A stretch of DNA of 58,001 nt. Origin: Patescibacteria group bacterium UBA7396. Lineage in GTDB: Bacteria; Patescibacteriota; Gracilibacteria; BD1-5; UBA6164. The position numbers were made by a program, and so were the translations under genes. A model generated the notes under the pieces. The model was not told where the DNA came from, did not search any database, and saw only the letters and a program-made list of their open reading frames with translations. How positions within the stretch are numbered: position 1 is the stretch's first letter; each line of letters starts with the position of its first letter. Location of the stretch: assembly GCA_002470645.1 (NCBI GenBank), contig DKNE01000010.1, forward strand, positions 1 to 58,001, written 5' to 3'. Positions 8,813 through 20,089 of this stretch are shown here, piece by piece.

Positions 8813-9596
8813 ATTTTTTACTCACTACAAAGTAAACTCTTTCAGATTCGTGATTTACTTCTCCATAATGAAAATCAAGAATTTCTTCTATATGAAATCG
8901 TTTATTTTTAAGTTCTTTTTTTATCATATGAATGGGAAAAGAATTTTCTCGTACTGTTTCTGTGATGAGATCATATCTTCCATCAGGAGCTTTTTTGAAA
9001 ATTTTTATCAGCCACTCGTAAAATACCACAGGGGACTCTCTCTTATCCGTTCATGATAATTCATCTTGCCCATTTTTTTTAAACATTTCTAAACAAATAC
9101 TGTCATCTCAGAAATTATAGAACTGTGCAAATTCACGAGTAATATTTTCAAATTCAAAAAGGGTGTTTATATCAAAAATAAGAATTCAGTTTGGAGGTAA
9201 ATGTTTGTACGTCATTTCAAAAAATTTTTGCCATTCTTGCCAAGTGAGTAGGTGGCAAATAGAGTTATAATTACATAACACAACATCAAATTTTTTATTT
9301 AATTCAAAATCTGTCATATCTCAAAGTACGAGATTTTCCTCTCAAATATTTTCTTTTGCTTTATCAAGCATTTTTTTGTTTATATCAAGTCCAGTAATTG
9401 TATATCAGAGTTTTTGAAATTCTTTTGCTACGATCCCCGTTCCACAAGCTGTTTCTAAAATAGAAATGTTTTTTCTTTCAGTTGGGTTGTATTTTTGTAT
9501 GAGGTCATCTAAAAAACCTACTTCTTCATCAAGAGGAGAATTAATTCATCTTACTATTTTATCATAGTATTCTAAGAATATATTATATGTTTCCAT
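8811..9596 (-). CDS. SAM-dependent class I methyltransferase
   Basis: 261 residues. Motif I is ILETACGTGIVAKEF, the post-I acidic strand is TGLDINKKML, and FDVVLCNYNSICHL is motif II-like. This is the Methyltransf_25/11 pattern of a small-molecule or generic methyltransferase. The substrate cannot be told. Start at the ATG giving METYNIFLEYYDKIV, typical of the family. It lies between pheT and recA on the same strand. Confidence 0.82.
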
Positions 9597-9649
9597 TTTT
9601 CAGGAATAAGGAAATAATTAGATAGATTATATAAAAAAAATTTTAAAAT

Positions 9650-9677
9650 CAAAAAAGACTCTTTTTGAGAGTCTTTT
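9650..9677 (-). terminator. recA terminator
   Basis: AAAGACTCT/AGAGTCTTT stem with a short loop and T-run on the minus strand, overlapping the recA stop codon. Confidence 0.75.
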
Positions 9678-10659
9678 ATAAACTATTTTTAATAATTTCT
9701 TCAATTTCATTTGCAACGTTAGGATTTTCTACCAAAAATTGTTTTACATTTTCTCTTCATTGTCAGAGTTTTATTTCTCCAAATGAATAGAAAGATCAAG
9801 ATTTTTTAATAATTTCCAGTTCAGCTCAAATATCAACTATTTCTCCAGTTTTTGAAATTCATTCATTGTACATTACATCAAACTCAGCTTCTTTGAAGGG
9901 AGGTGCAATTTTATTTTTCACTATTTTTACCTTAGTCCTATTTCCTGTAGCTTCTTTGTCATTTCCAGTTCCAGCTTCAATTTTATCTTTTCTTCTTACT
10001 TCTAATCTTTGAGAAGCATAAAATTTCAACGCATTTCATCAAGTAGTAGTTTCAGGATTTCCAAACATAACTCAAATTTTCATTCTAATTTGGTTTATGA
10101 AAATTACACTACATCCAGATTTAGAAATTGGTCCAGTAATTTTTCTGAGAGCTTGAGACATAAGTCTTGCTTGAAGCCCCATGTGTGAATCTCACATTTC
10201 TCATTCTATTTCAGCTTTTGGAGTGAGTGCTGCTACTGAATCAACTACTATTAAATCAACAGCTCCAGATCTTACTAAAGCATCAACAATTTCAAGAGCT
10301 TGTTCCCCATAATCTGGTTGAGAAATAATAAGGTTATCAATATCTACTCCAATTTTTTTGGCATATGCGGGGTCAAGAGCATGTTCTGCATCGACAAATG
10401 CGGCTATTCCACCTGCTTTTTGTACTTCAGCAATAGCATGAAGAGTAAGTGTAGTTTTTCAAGATGATTCTGGTCCGTAAATTTCCACAATTCTTCCTTT
10501 TGCATATCATCCTCCAAGAGCAATATCAAGAGATACTGACCCAGATGAAGAAGTTTCTACATTCATAGCTTCTTTTTCTCAAAGTTTCATTACTGCTCAT
10601 TTTCAAAATTGTTTTTCTATCATTGCAAGTGCTTGTGATAGTGCTTCTTTTTTGTCCAT
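9676..10659 (-). CDS. recA: recombinase RecA
   Basis: 327 residues. Walker A is GPESSGKT (about 62-69), with its P-loop Gly encoded by TGA. AAFVDAEHALDP, VVDSVAALTP (Walker B) and the L2 region GNPETTTGGNALKFYAS are present. It forms filaments on single-stranded DNA for homologous recombination and, where LexA exists, SOS induction. A possible promoter (TTGACT, about 15 bases, TATACT) lies around 10703-10730. RecA retention is normal in this group. Confidence 0.97.
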
Positions 10660-10746
10660 ACTTTTATTATTAATAATAAATATATAATTTGATTATATAG
10701 TGTTTAGTATATAATATATTTGTATAAGTCAAATTTATTTTTTAAA

Positions 10747-10971
10747 TTATCCTTTAACTCTGTAATTTTCTTTTATTCAAGCTAGAGTTCATATAGCAAT
10801 ATGTTCTCAACCACATACAAGGCATTTAAAAATATACCCATTTGCTTTTGGTCTTTCTACTTCAACTATACTTTCACAGTCTTTGCAATAAAATGAAACA
10901 TCTCATCTTTCTTCATTAAATGTTTCTCTTTTTTGAAAATCATCTACATTTATCAGATCTTTATAATTCAT
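10747..10971 (-). CDS. small zinc-ribbon protein
   Basis: 74 residues with two CxxC pairs, CKDC (29-32) and CLVC (50-53), forming a zinc ribbon, then GGEHIAIGTLAGIKENYRV. It is a conserved-type hypothetical protein, perhaps nucleic-acid-binding. It lies 20 bases downstream of the exonuclease gene and is likely co-transcribed with it. Confidence 0.7.
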
Positions 10972-10991
10972 GGGGAAAATAATAATATAAA

Positions 10992-11600
10992 TTAAAATAA
11001 ACTTAAAATTTGTTCTTTCTTTTGCTCTAATTTTACCACTCAAATTTTATGAAGCTCTAAAAAAGATTTTAACGTAGCTTCCACATCAACAATCGCATCA
11101 TGTGCACCGATAAAGTATTCTCAAAAAAGTTTTTTATAAAGCTCTCAGAGTTTCGGATATTTAAATCTTTCTCAACTTCAAGGGAGTTTACAATACTCGA
11201 CAGTATTTTTCATCGTACAGAGTATTTGTTTTGGAGTGTATTCATATTCACGGCCAAGTCTTTTGAGTTCTAGTTTTATCATTTCTTCATCATATTCTAT
11301 ATTATGTCCAATAATAACATCACTTTCATTGATAATTTTTATAAATTCATCAATATATTCTTCAATACTAGGGGCATTTTTTACATCTATATCATAAATA
11401 TGGTGTACTTGACTTGCGGCATATGGAATAGAAATTTTTGGTTTAATAAATTGATTTATTCTTTTTATTTCACTAAATTCTCCATTTTCTAATTTTCAGT
11501 AAATTCAGGCAAATTGTATAATGTAAGGTTGAGCATTTAAATCAGGATTTTTCTTGTCTATAAATCAAGTTGTTTCAGTATCAAATATCAAAATATTCAT
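10992..11600 (-). CDS. DnaQ-like 3'-5' exonuclease
   Basis: 202 residues of the DEDDh exonuclease fold: Exo I IFDTETTG (D7, E9), Exo II IIGHNIEYDEEM, Exo III GAHDAIVDVEAT. The glycine of DTETTG is a TGA codon. It could be the proofreading epsilon subunit of DNA polymerase III or a stand-alone RNase T/exonuclease; the stand-alone form is as likely, since no PolC fusion is present. Confidence 0.85.
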
Positions 11601-11646
11601 AAAAAAAAGTTAATTTATTAAGCAAAAAATAGTTTAAAAATTTATG

Positions 11647-11676
11647 AAAAAAAAGCAAACGAAAAGTTTGCTTTTT
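11647..11676. terminator. terminator between exonuclease and regulator genes
   Basis: AAAAGCAAAC, GAAAA loop, GTTTGCTTTT; T-runs on both sides, so usable on either strand. It serves the minus-strand regulator gene. Confidence 0.7.
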
Positions 11677-11679
11677 AGA

Positions 11680-12744
11680 TTAATCTTTTAATTGATAATA
11701 ATTTCTTCAGACTCTTTGAATTATTTTTTTATTTTGAAGGTTCATGTAAATGGTAGTATTTTTGACTTTTCTTACTTTGAGTACTTTTGCTATTATTTCT
11801 TCAGTACTCATTGCTTCTGAATTTTTTCTCATAATATCCACAATTACGTCTAAAACAGTTCCAGGTTTATAAATTCCCCAATCCTTAAGTGCATAAATTC
11901 ATCTCCCGACAAGTACAAATTCATTGTTTCTTATCAGCTCATTATGAACAGTGTTTACTTTTACTTTTTCCCCCATAGTTTCTGTAATTTTGTTTGCTAT
12001 AGAAACAAAGTGCATAGGAATTTTTTCTTTTCTGAGAATATATACTGCTTTATCTTTGAGTGTTTTTGGATTGAGTATTTTCCATTTTTCTAATCAAATA
12101 AGAGTTTCTTCTCCTGAAACAATATCTTCATATACATCTAAAACAGCATCAATGAAGGTATTTTTTAAAGTATTATTTTTTAGATTTATTTTTATCATTT
12201 CATAAAGAGATGCTTTTTCCATAACATCTTTTCTTTTTTTTAGTATAGAAAGAGCTTCTTTGTATATGGCGTCAATAGTTTTTTTACTAATTCTTGGAAG
12301 ATAAAAGTAAGTTTTTGTTCCAAGTTTAGGTTTTGATTTTACTATATCATAATCTGATTGAACGATAGTTTCTAATATAGAAGCATTTATATTTTTTTCT
12401 AAATCAAATCCTTTTATGATGGCATTTATAAGCTTTTCTTTTGTTAACAGTCCTCCATGCTCTTCTAATGTATCTTTTGCAAATTCTTGTAATTTTACTA
12501 ATGTAGTTGCTTTTACAACTCTTCATATTTTTTTAATTCCAGAATCTTCTATTTGCCTTACTCTTTCTCTGGTAATATTTGGAGAGAATGAATCTCAAAT
12601 ATTTTGGAGTGTTTCTTTTTCTCAATGTAACCCAATTCTTCTTTCAATAACATTTTTTTCTTTGTCAGAAAGTGCTTCTAAAATCTCTTTAAAAGTTCCT
12701 ATTATTGAAGAATTATTTATTTCCTTTGTTTGCATATTTACCAT
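11680..12744 (-). CDS. sigma region 4 / HARE-HTH type regulator
   Basis: 354 residues. The N-terminal 80 residues match sigma-70 region 4: ALSDKEKNVIERRIGLHGEK, then SPNITRERVRQIEDSGIKKI, the -35-recognition helix. No regions 1-3 are present. The rest contains two or three winged-helix segments resembling the HARE-HTH/RpoE-delta domain: GLLTKEKLINAIIKG, VSIANKITETMGEKVKVNTV and EAMSTEEIIAKVLKVRKVKN. It is not a normal sigma factor but probably a transcription regulator that contacts RNA polymerase or promoters. ATG at 12744 or 12735 are both possible starts. Confidence 0.75.
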
Positions 12745-12811
12745 AGGATTAAAGTTAAGAAAATATTATATAATGTTTTTTTAATTAAAGTCAAGTTTTT
12801 TATTTATTTTA

Positions 12812-13423
12812 TTAAAACGGAAGTTTCATATTATTTTCATGTTTGTTTGTATTATGTTCATTTCATAGTATATCATCAGAAATATTATTTTCCACATATA
12901 TTGCTACATTTGTTTTTCCATATAAGTTAACACATCAACCAACCATTGCAAGAGTATATCATACAAGGGTAGTAATCAGTCATTTTCATAATAAAATTCA
13001 TTCTCTAAACATTTGTGTATTTTCAATAATAAACACACTATTTATAGTGATAATCCATCAAAATACTAAAAACATTACGATAATAAATGAATCTTTTGCC
13101 TTGATATTGAATAAATTTTTTATAAACTCTTTACTTTTTTGTCCAAAAATAATGAAAAAAACTTTTATGTTTATAATAAATAATATATATCAACTGATTC
13201 CAAGAAGTTTATAAAAACTATTTCCTTCTATAATATTATCATAGCTCTCTATCCAATTTCAGAACAATCAAAAAGTAGCTATAATACATCAAATAATCAC
13301 TATTTTCAGAGAGGTATTTATATTGAATCAATCAAATTTTAATATACTCATTGTTTGTAAAAAAAATCTCTTAATTTTTCTATTTTTAGCACTTACTCTA
13401 TATGACATTTTTTCTTTACTCAT
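12812..13423 (-). CDS. multi-pass membrane protein
   Basis: 203 residues with four or five hydrophobic segments: IVIIGCIIATFGLFG, YILFIINIKVFFIIFG, FIIVMFLVFGWIITI and LITTLVGYTLAMVGG. It has a basic N-terminus and an Asn/His-rich hydrophilic tail (NEHNTNKHENN). At least ten glycines are TGA. No family recognised. Confidence 0.7.
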
Positions 13424-13590
13424 GTATTAAAAACTTTTCATTTTTTACATAATTTTTGCAATAAGTAAAGTTTCATACTCTTTACAATTTTTATTTTTGT
13501 GTTAATAATATTATCATATAATTCTTTTTTTTGATTTCTATAATTTTTTTATTATTATATTCTTATACTATATTTTTTTTCTGAAAAATA

Positions 13591-13836
13591 ATGAAAAAAG
13601 TAAACAATAGATTTATAGATATTATTTTACTTATTATAAGTTTTTTTACTTCTATTGTAAGGAGTTTTTTTACTTTATTAAGTAGTAAAAAAACATTTAA
13701 AAGAACAAGTTCTTTTGATATCATAGATTATATATTAAGAATTTGGCCTCATTCTTTTTGGAAAAACCCTACCTGATTTAAAATATGAATTTTTGTTGCA
13801 TCATTGATTAAATATATATTTTATAATAAAAAATAA
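13591..13836 (+). CDS. small membrane protein
   Basis: 81 residues with a basic start (MKKVNNRF), a hydrophobic segment (IIDIILLIISFFTSIVRSFF without its flanks), a basic linker (SSKKTFKRTS) and a second hydrophobic end (GIFVASLIKYIFY). It lies 3 bases upstream of the prepilin gene and is probably in the same operon. No family recognised. The region 13424-13590 shows no gene. Confidence 0.6.
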
Positions 13837-13839
13837 ATT

Positions 13840-14958
13840 ATGAAAATTACAAAAACATGATTTACTCTCATTGAAGTACTTTTATGAATTTTAATTTTTT
13901 CTATTGTTATTTTGTGATGATTTCAAGCATTATCAGCAGTAAACATAGGGAAAGTAAAGCTTATGGAAAAAGCAAATATAACAAAAGATGTTGTATATTT
14001 TACTGAGAAATTATTTGAAGAAATCAAAACTTGATGAGTTATTGACTATGAAGAATATTTTAATAGAAAAGTAATCTGACTTACCACCCAAAATGGGCAT
14101 TATTCACAACCAACAGGATTTTGAAATTTTTGATATTTATGAACTATTGCAACAACTAATTATGGAAATAATTTTTATTATTGTAGAAGTGGAGATGGTA
14201 TAAATATGTGAACTTGATGATGTTATGATAATCTTTTTAATACAACAGCGATTTTACAAAATGGACATCAACAAAGATATTGACAATATGCGTTCCAATT
14301 TATTGATTATAATGGGAATATGAATGCAGATGGTTGAGATGAAAATGGAAATGGGAATATAAGATGAGATGATGATGATGAGCATTTATGATCTGGACCT
14401 ATAGTTTTTACTTGATGAGAAAATGTAAATGAAATATACCTTATTTCTTGAGATGGGAAAAAAAGAACTTTTTTAAGGTGGACTTGGAGGCAAGACCCTA
14501 ATAAACCAGATGTTATCCCCGCATGTGGGACAACTACTTTTTGATCATGATGTTTATGAACTATAGAAATTTTAAAACTTGATTGAAAAGATTGGGGTAT
14601 CGATCATAGATTAGTACCAACTTCTGCTTGAAGTTTTGATGGAATTATAGATACTTGGTTAATAGATGAAAAATTTTGAACTGGAGCTTGAATTATTGCT
14701 GGAAGTAATGATTTTAATTATTGGCAACCACTTTTTCCTGATACAGTGAATGTTTCAGATTTCCAAGTGTATTTATATCCGAATACTAATATAAAACATG
14801 CTTGGAAGGATAAAGATCCTTCAAGTAATATAAACCCATACTTGAGACTTTCTATCACATTAGAACCAAGTTGGAAAAAAAGAGTATGAATGAGGTGAGA
14901 AGTTCCAAAATATACTATAAATACTACCATTAATTTGGTTGATTATTTTACTCAATAA
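13840..14958 (+). CDS. type IV prepilin-like protein
   Basis: 372 residues. The N-terminus MKITKTGFTLIEVLLGILIF is a textbook prepilin signal: short basic leader, cleavage after Gly7, Phe+1 and Glu+5, then a hydrophobic helix. The cleavage-site glycine is a TGA codon. The large C-terminal part is Gly/Asn/Asp-rich (GNMNADGGDENGNGN, RGDDDDEH), perhaps a Ca-binding patch, with paired cysteines. It is probably a large minor pilin or adhesive pilin. Precedes the PilX-like gene by 9 bases. Confidence 0.82.
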
Positions 14959-14967
14959 TATTTTTCT

Positions 14968-15840
14968 ATGAGAAAAAATAAAGAATGATTTTCTATATTA
15001 ATATGAATGTGATTGACGATACTTATCATTTTATCAGCATATGTAATTTTAGCTTATATGATGCCTTTTATGAAATCAGTAAGGGGAATTGAAAATACTT
15101 CATGAGCATATTATCAAGCATATTCTTGAGTAGAAGAGGGATTGTACTATACTAAATGAAGAGCAGATTTGAGATCAGAAACAGGTTCTACTATTTTACC
15201 ATGAGAATCGAAATGAGTTACGTATCAAACATATTCAAGTGGGAAAACTATTCCACAAGAATGATATGGAAATAGTGAATATAATCGTGACTTTAATATC
15301 ATTTCTCAAACCGAACCAATACAACTTCAAGTAGGAAAAAATTATATTACGGATTGGGATAATTTTAGGTTTATTTTTCAAATTCCAGGAGATTTAAGAA
15401 ATTGAAATCTCAGCGGAGGAACTGGGGCTATTGTGAATTGGATGTTATCAAGTGATGTAGATACTTTAATAGCTACAGGAAGTTATTTATCAGCACAGGA
15501 TATTAATATAATTACCCCAGCAAGTCAATGGAAAATTGCTGAAAAAGATTGAGTTACTCTTTGATGAATCACAAAAAATTTTAGAACATTTTATCAAGAG
15601 AGTTGTGTGTTGGAGGGGTGTATTTTAAAGATGTCAGTGGTAAATAGCTTGAAACTAGAAAACACAACAGAACTTCCTTATTTAGAATATAAAATTGATT
15701 TTTCATGAGGCCCTGATGTGCCAGATAGGTATACAAGGATTGAATCATATGGAAAAGCGTATGACTTTCAAAAAAAATTAAATGTCAGAGTTCCGCAACA
15801 AACTATCAATCAAGCTTTTGACTTTACTGTATTTCAATAG
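14968..15840 (+). CDS. PilX-like minor pilin
   Basis: 290 residues beginning MRKNKEGFSILIGMGLTILI, a prepilin-like leader with G^F cleavage but without the usual Glu+5, as in PilX/GspK-type minor components. The next segment, YYQAYSGVEEGLYYTKGRAD, is the usual alpha1 continuation. A cysteine pair (ESCVLEGC) lies late in the protein. It ends with TAG. It is in an operon with the preceding prepilin. Confidence 0.75.
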
Positions 15841-15863
15841 AGATTTATATGTTACACTTTAAT

Positions 15864-15903
15864 AAGATGAAAGATAAATACATCATTTTTCTTTCATCTT
15901 TAA
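15864..15903 (+). terminator. terminator of the pilin operon
   Basis: AAGATGAAAGA pairs with TCTTTCATCTT over a loop of about 16 bases and is followed by a moderately T-rich stretch. Confidence 0.5.
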
Positions 15904-15930
15904 TTATTATTTAAATATTTTGAATATTGT

Positions 15931-16911
15931 ATGAAACAATTTATTATAACAGAAAATGATGCCTGACAGAGATTAGATAAATTTTTAAAAAAACTTTTCC
16001 CTAATGCCTCAGCATCACTTGTGTATAAAATTAATAGAAAAAATAAAATAAAAATAAATGGGAAAAAACAAGATAATGAATATAAATTGCAAGTTTGAGA
16101 GGAAGTGAAAATATTTTTACAAGATGATGAATTTCTTACTCTTTCTGAAAAAATAAAAGATACACCACAAGAAATAAGAGAAAAATTTGATATAAAAAAT
16201 ATTGTTTATGAAGATGGAGATATTTTAGTAATAAATAAAGAACCATGAATTAATGTTCACCCATGAGATCATAAAACTAAAGAATCAAATGTAATTTCTC
16301 AAATTCAAGACTATTTAGGAGATAAATTAAATAGTCTTACTTTTAAGCCATCTCTTGTACATAGAATTGATAGAGATACTTCTTGAATATTAATTATAGG
16401 GAAGAAAAAAGATATTTTGACAAGATTGGTTTCAGATTTTAAAGAACATAAAAAAATTCAAAAAGTATACTATGCTATTGTGTTATGAAAATTACCATCA
16501 TTATCATGAAAGATAGATAAAAAACTACTTCGTATAGAGTGAGCAAAAAATGAAGATAAAGTACAGATAAGTGAAAAATGACAGGTCGCTATTTCACATT
16601 ATAAGGTATTAAAAGAACATATTTTAAAAACCTCAACTTGAGAGCAAATTATTTCAGAAGTAGAGGTTGAGATTTTAACTGGAAGAATGCATCAAATTAG
16701 AGTTCATCTAGCAAGTCTTTGAACTCCTATTATTGGAGATAATAAATATGGAGATAAGGCATTTAATGCTTACATCGCAAAAAATTTTTGACTTTCTCGT
16801 CAAGCTCTTCATTCATGGAAAATACAATTTTTTCATTATTGAAAACAAAAAAATCAAAGATTAGAGGCAAACATAAAAAAAGATTTGACAAAATTTATAA
16901 ATCAATTATAA
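15931..16911 (+). CDS. RluA-family pseudouridine synthase (first copy)
   Basis: 326 residues. N-terminal S4 RNA-binding domain (GQRLDKFLKKLFPNASASL), then the catalytic motif HRIDRDTSG (about 143-151) with Asp as the nucleophile, and GRMHQIRVHLASLG near the end. Family members modify U in 23S rRNA (RluC/RluD) or tRNA. A second member is at 50833-51753. The glycine of DTSG is TGA. Confidence 0.9.
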
Positions 16912-16942
16912 GATAAGTAATTTATTTGTTAAATATTGTTTT

Positions 16943-17200
16943 ATGTTATGAGAAGAAACTCCTTTAGATAACCTTGGTATGTCACAAGAAGATTTGAATA
17001 ATTCAAGAAGAAAAGTACCGGTATATGCTATTAAAGATACACTTACTGGAGAACAAAAAATATATTTAGAATGAGATATGATTCCAGCTGAATATTTGAA
17101 TTCAGCTCAACTTCAAACAGTAGAAGATGCCCTGAGTTTTGATGTTGCTGTAGGGCATATTACTTGAGAAACATCACAAAAAGCATATTTGTGTTTATAA
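16943..17200 (+). CDS. hypothetical protein
   Basis: 85 residues starting MLGEETPLDNLGMSQEDL and ending KAYLCL. The protein is acidic and has no membrane segment. It contains PVYAIKDTLTGEQKIYLEGD, likely a small beta fold. Three glycines are TGA. Followed 8 bases later by another unknown gene. Not recognised. Confidence 0.6.
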
Positions 17201-17208
17201 TAAAAGTT

Positions 17209-17685
17209 ATGAAAAATAGAGAAATAAGAGAACTTCCAGAAAATGAACTCCATGAAGTGATTTGATATATTATTTCAGATTTATATACATTATCAAAAGA
17301 GTTTGAGTGGTATATACATGGTGATATTATTAGTACAGAAAAAGAAGTAATAAATATTTCAAAAATTCCTTTAGTAAGAAATCATTTTTCTATAGATGAA
17401 CTTTGTATGTATTCAAATGAACTATTTGAATCTTTAGAAAAATTATTACAAGAATTAAAAAATCGGGAGGTGGATATAAGAAAAATTTCTGAGTATGACA
17501 AAGAAAAATTGGTAGCATTTATGAAAAAAGAGGTGGATTTATTAGCTATGTCATCTTCTTGATATAGAATTCCAGATAAATTTCTTGATATGTTATTTTT
17601 CCATCTTTGACTAGATCATATTGATAGTATATGAGATACAAAAGCATATACAAAATTTATTCTTGCTAAAATTATGGAAGTATAA
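17209..17685 (+). CDS. hypothetical protein
   Basis: 158 residues, mostly helical and charged, starting MKNREIRELPENELHEVIGY, with NELFESLEKLLQELKNREVD as a likely coiled coil. No signal or membrane segment. Probably co-transcribed with the preceding gene. Not recognised. Confidence 0.6.
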
Positions 17686-17714
17686 AAAAAGAGTTCGTAA
17701 GAACTCTTTTTTTA
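17685..17714. terminator. bidirectional terminator before dnaK
   Basis: AAAAAGAGTTC, GTAA loop, GAACTCTTTTT, with T-runs on both strands. It serves the convergent hypothetical gene and dnaK. Confidence 0.8.
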
Positions 17715-17719
17715 TTATA

Positions 17720-19621
17720 CTACACTCTTGTAGTATTTTTTCCATCATCAGTTTCCACATCTCACTCAACCACTCAATCTTGAGGTTGTTCAGCTTGTGC
17801 ACCTGGTTGTGCTCACGAGCTTCCAGAGTAAATTGCTTGTCCGATTTTCATCATTAAATCAGTTAATTCTTTGGTTTTTCCTTCTAAACTTTCTTTCGTT
17901 GCATCAGCTTTTGCTAGTTCATCTTTTAAATCTTTAATTTTGCTTTCAGCTTCTGATTTATCAGCATCACTTACTTTATCTTTGTTATCAGCAATAGTTT
18001 TTTCTGCTTGATAAACTGCTGATTCTGCATGATTTCTTGCTTCTACAGATTCTTTTCTTTTTTTATCTTCTTCTCTTTTTGCTTCTGCTTCTTTTACGAG
18101 TTTATCTACTTCAGCATCATCCATACCAGTTGACCCGGCAATTGTTATATGTTGCTCTTTTCCTGTACCTTTATCTTTTGCTTTTACTTTTAATACTCAG
18201 TTAGCATCTATATCAAAAGTTACTTCAATTTGAGGTACTCCTCTAGGAGCAGGCGCTATTGAATCAAGCATAAATCTACCAAGAGATTTATTATCAGCAG
18301 CCATTTCTCTTTCTCCTTGTAGTACATTTATTTCAACACTTGGTTGATTGTCAACCGCAGTTGAAAATGTTTCAGATTTCGAAAAAGGGATAGTTGTATT
18401 TCTTGGAATCATTTTTGTTGCAACTCATCCCATAGTTTCAATAGAAAGAGATAATGGTGTTACATCAAGAAGTAAAACATCAGTCACATCTCATCCAATG
18501 ATACCAGCTTGAACTGCTGCACCCATAGCTACTGACTCATCAGGGTTAATTCATGCATTTGGTTTTTTTCAAAAAAATTCTTCTACTTTTTTTACTACTA
18601 ATGGAACTCTCGTTGATCCTCAAACCAGTAATACTTGATCTAAATCACTTGCTGAAACTCCAGCATCTTTTAATACTTTTTTACAAGGCTCGATACTTCT
18701 TTCTACGAGATCAGAAATTAATTCTTCAAATTTCGCTCTTGAAATACTCATCATTAAATTTTTTGGTCCAGTAGCATCAACTGTTATATAAGGCAGATTA
18801 ATATCGTATGATGTAGTAGCAGAAAGTTCTTTTTTAGCCTTTTCAGCCTCGTCCCTTACTCTTTGAAGAGCCATTGGATCGTTTCTTAGGTCGATAGCTT
18901 GTTCTTTCTTAAATTCATCTACAATGTAATCAACAATTCTTTTATCGAAATCATCTCCCCCTAAATGAGTGTCTCCATTGGTTGCTAATACTTCAAAGGT
19001 TCCTTCTTCTGATAGTTCAAGCACGGAAATATCAAATGTTCAACCTCAAAGGTCATATACAGCAATTTTTTCATTTTTATTTTTCCCAGCACCGTAAGAT
19101 AATGCGGCAGCAGTTGGTTCATTTACTATTCTTTTTACTTCAAGTCAAGCAATTTTTCAAGCATTAATAGTTGCTTGTCTTTGGTCATCATTAAAATAAG
19201 CTGGAACAGTAATAACGGCTTCTGTTACAGTCGTTCAAAGATATTTTTCAGCATCTTCTTTTATTTTAGCAAGCACATGCGCTCCTATTTCTTCTGGTCT
19301 TACTTGTTTTCAATTAAATTCAATAAGGGCAGCGCCATCACTTCATTTTATTACTTTAAAAGGAACGTTTTTAATTTCTTCTGCTACTTCATCAAATTTT
19401 CTTCAAATAAATCTTTTGGCAGAATATATAGTTCCAAGTGGATTTGTAATAGCTTGTCTTTTTGCTGGTGTTCCAACAATAATATTTCCATCTTTTGCAG
19501 CAACAATAGAAGGAGTAGTTCTATTTCATTCACCATTTGGAATAACTTTTGCTTCTCATCCTTCCATAAAGGCAACACAAGAGTTAGTAGTTCATAAATC
19601 TATTCAGATAATTTTTCACAT
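17720..19621 (-). CDS. dnaK: Hsp70 chaperone DnaK
   Basis: 633 residues, full length. It starts MGKIIGIDLGTTNSCVAF, with Gly2, Gly6 and Gly10 encoded by TGA. Signature motifs include AVYDLGGGTFDIS, VNEPTAAALSYG, NGDTHLGGDDFDK and the substrate-binding domain with FDIDANGILKV-type sequence. The C-terminal lid ends in an acidic tail and TAG. No dnaJ or grpE lies next to it. Regulated by the CIRCE element and HrcA encoded at 37479-38177. Confidence 0.97.
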
Positions 19622-19684
19622 ATATATTTAAATTAAAAGGTAAAAAATAAAGTTAAAAAATATATCTCCAACTTTTATGGGAGC

Positions 19685-19712
19685 ATTATATAGATTTTTT
19701 TTTCTCTGTCAA
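19685..19712 (-). promoter_or_regulatory. dnaK promoter
   Basis: Perfect consensus on the minus strand: TTGACA (19707-19712), 16-base spacer, TATAAT (19685-19690). It lies about 65 bases upstream of the dnaK start. Confidence 0.85.
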
Positions 19713-19718
19713 ATATTT

Positions 19719-19745
19719 TTAGCACATTTTAATATTAAGTGCTAA
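19719..19745 (-). promoter_or_regulatory. CIRCE operator (HrcA-binding site)
   Basis: TTAGCACAT, 9-base spacer, AAGTGCTAA. It matches the CIRCE consensus TTAGCACTC-N9-GAGTGCTAA at 7 of 9 positions in each arm, and lies just upstream of the -35 box of dnaK. Confidence 0.85.
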
Positions 19746-19778
19746 AAATACTTTTTAAACCATAAAATATGAAAATAT

Positions 19779-19806
19779 TTGAATAATTTAAAAAATATGT
19801 TATAAT
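19779..19806 (+). promoter_or_regulatory. promoter of the 19840 gene
   Basis: TTGAAT (19779-19784), 16-base spacer, TATAAT (19801-19806). It is divergent from dnaK and shares the intergenic region with the CIRCE element. Confidence 0.6.
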
Positions 19807-19839
19807 ATCACAACAATAATACTATTATTCATTTATTAT

Positions 19840-20088
19840 ATGGAAGCTGTTGTAGAAGATATTATAGGCAAACAAGATTCTCTTTGAAATTCAGAAGTGG
19901 TAAGTTTACAAGAACATACTGCTGCTTGAGTGTGGAGAGCTTTCTATGCGAAATATTGATTTATAGCTGAAATTACCTCAATTTTAACAGGAAAAAAAAC
20001 TAATCCATGAGAATTATTAGATGCTGTTGAGTCTACTAGAACTCAATTCAAAGCATTTAATATTTTAGATAAAAGTCAAGAAGAATAA
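19840..20088 (+). CDS. hypothetical protein
   Basis: 82 residues starting MEAVVEDIIGKQDSLGNSEV. It contains GVWRAFYAKYGFIAEITSIL and an acidic end, probably helical and soluble. It is divergent from dnaK, so HrcA/CIRCE control of both genes is possible. Not recognised. Confidence 0.6.
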
Positions 20089-20089
20089 A

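Noticed and set aside
12416..12784. Plus-strand ORF of 122 residues (Phe/Ser-rich)
   Set aside because: It is antisense to the sigma-region-4/HARE gene, whose codon pattern and motifs are clear.
12843..13214. Plus-strand ORF of 123 residues
   Set aside because: It is antisense to the minus-strand membrane gene at 12812-13423, which has regular hydrophobic spans and many TGA glycines.
19175..19597. Plus-strand ORF of 140 residues rich in Ser/Phe
   Set aside because: It is the antisense shadow of dnaK.
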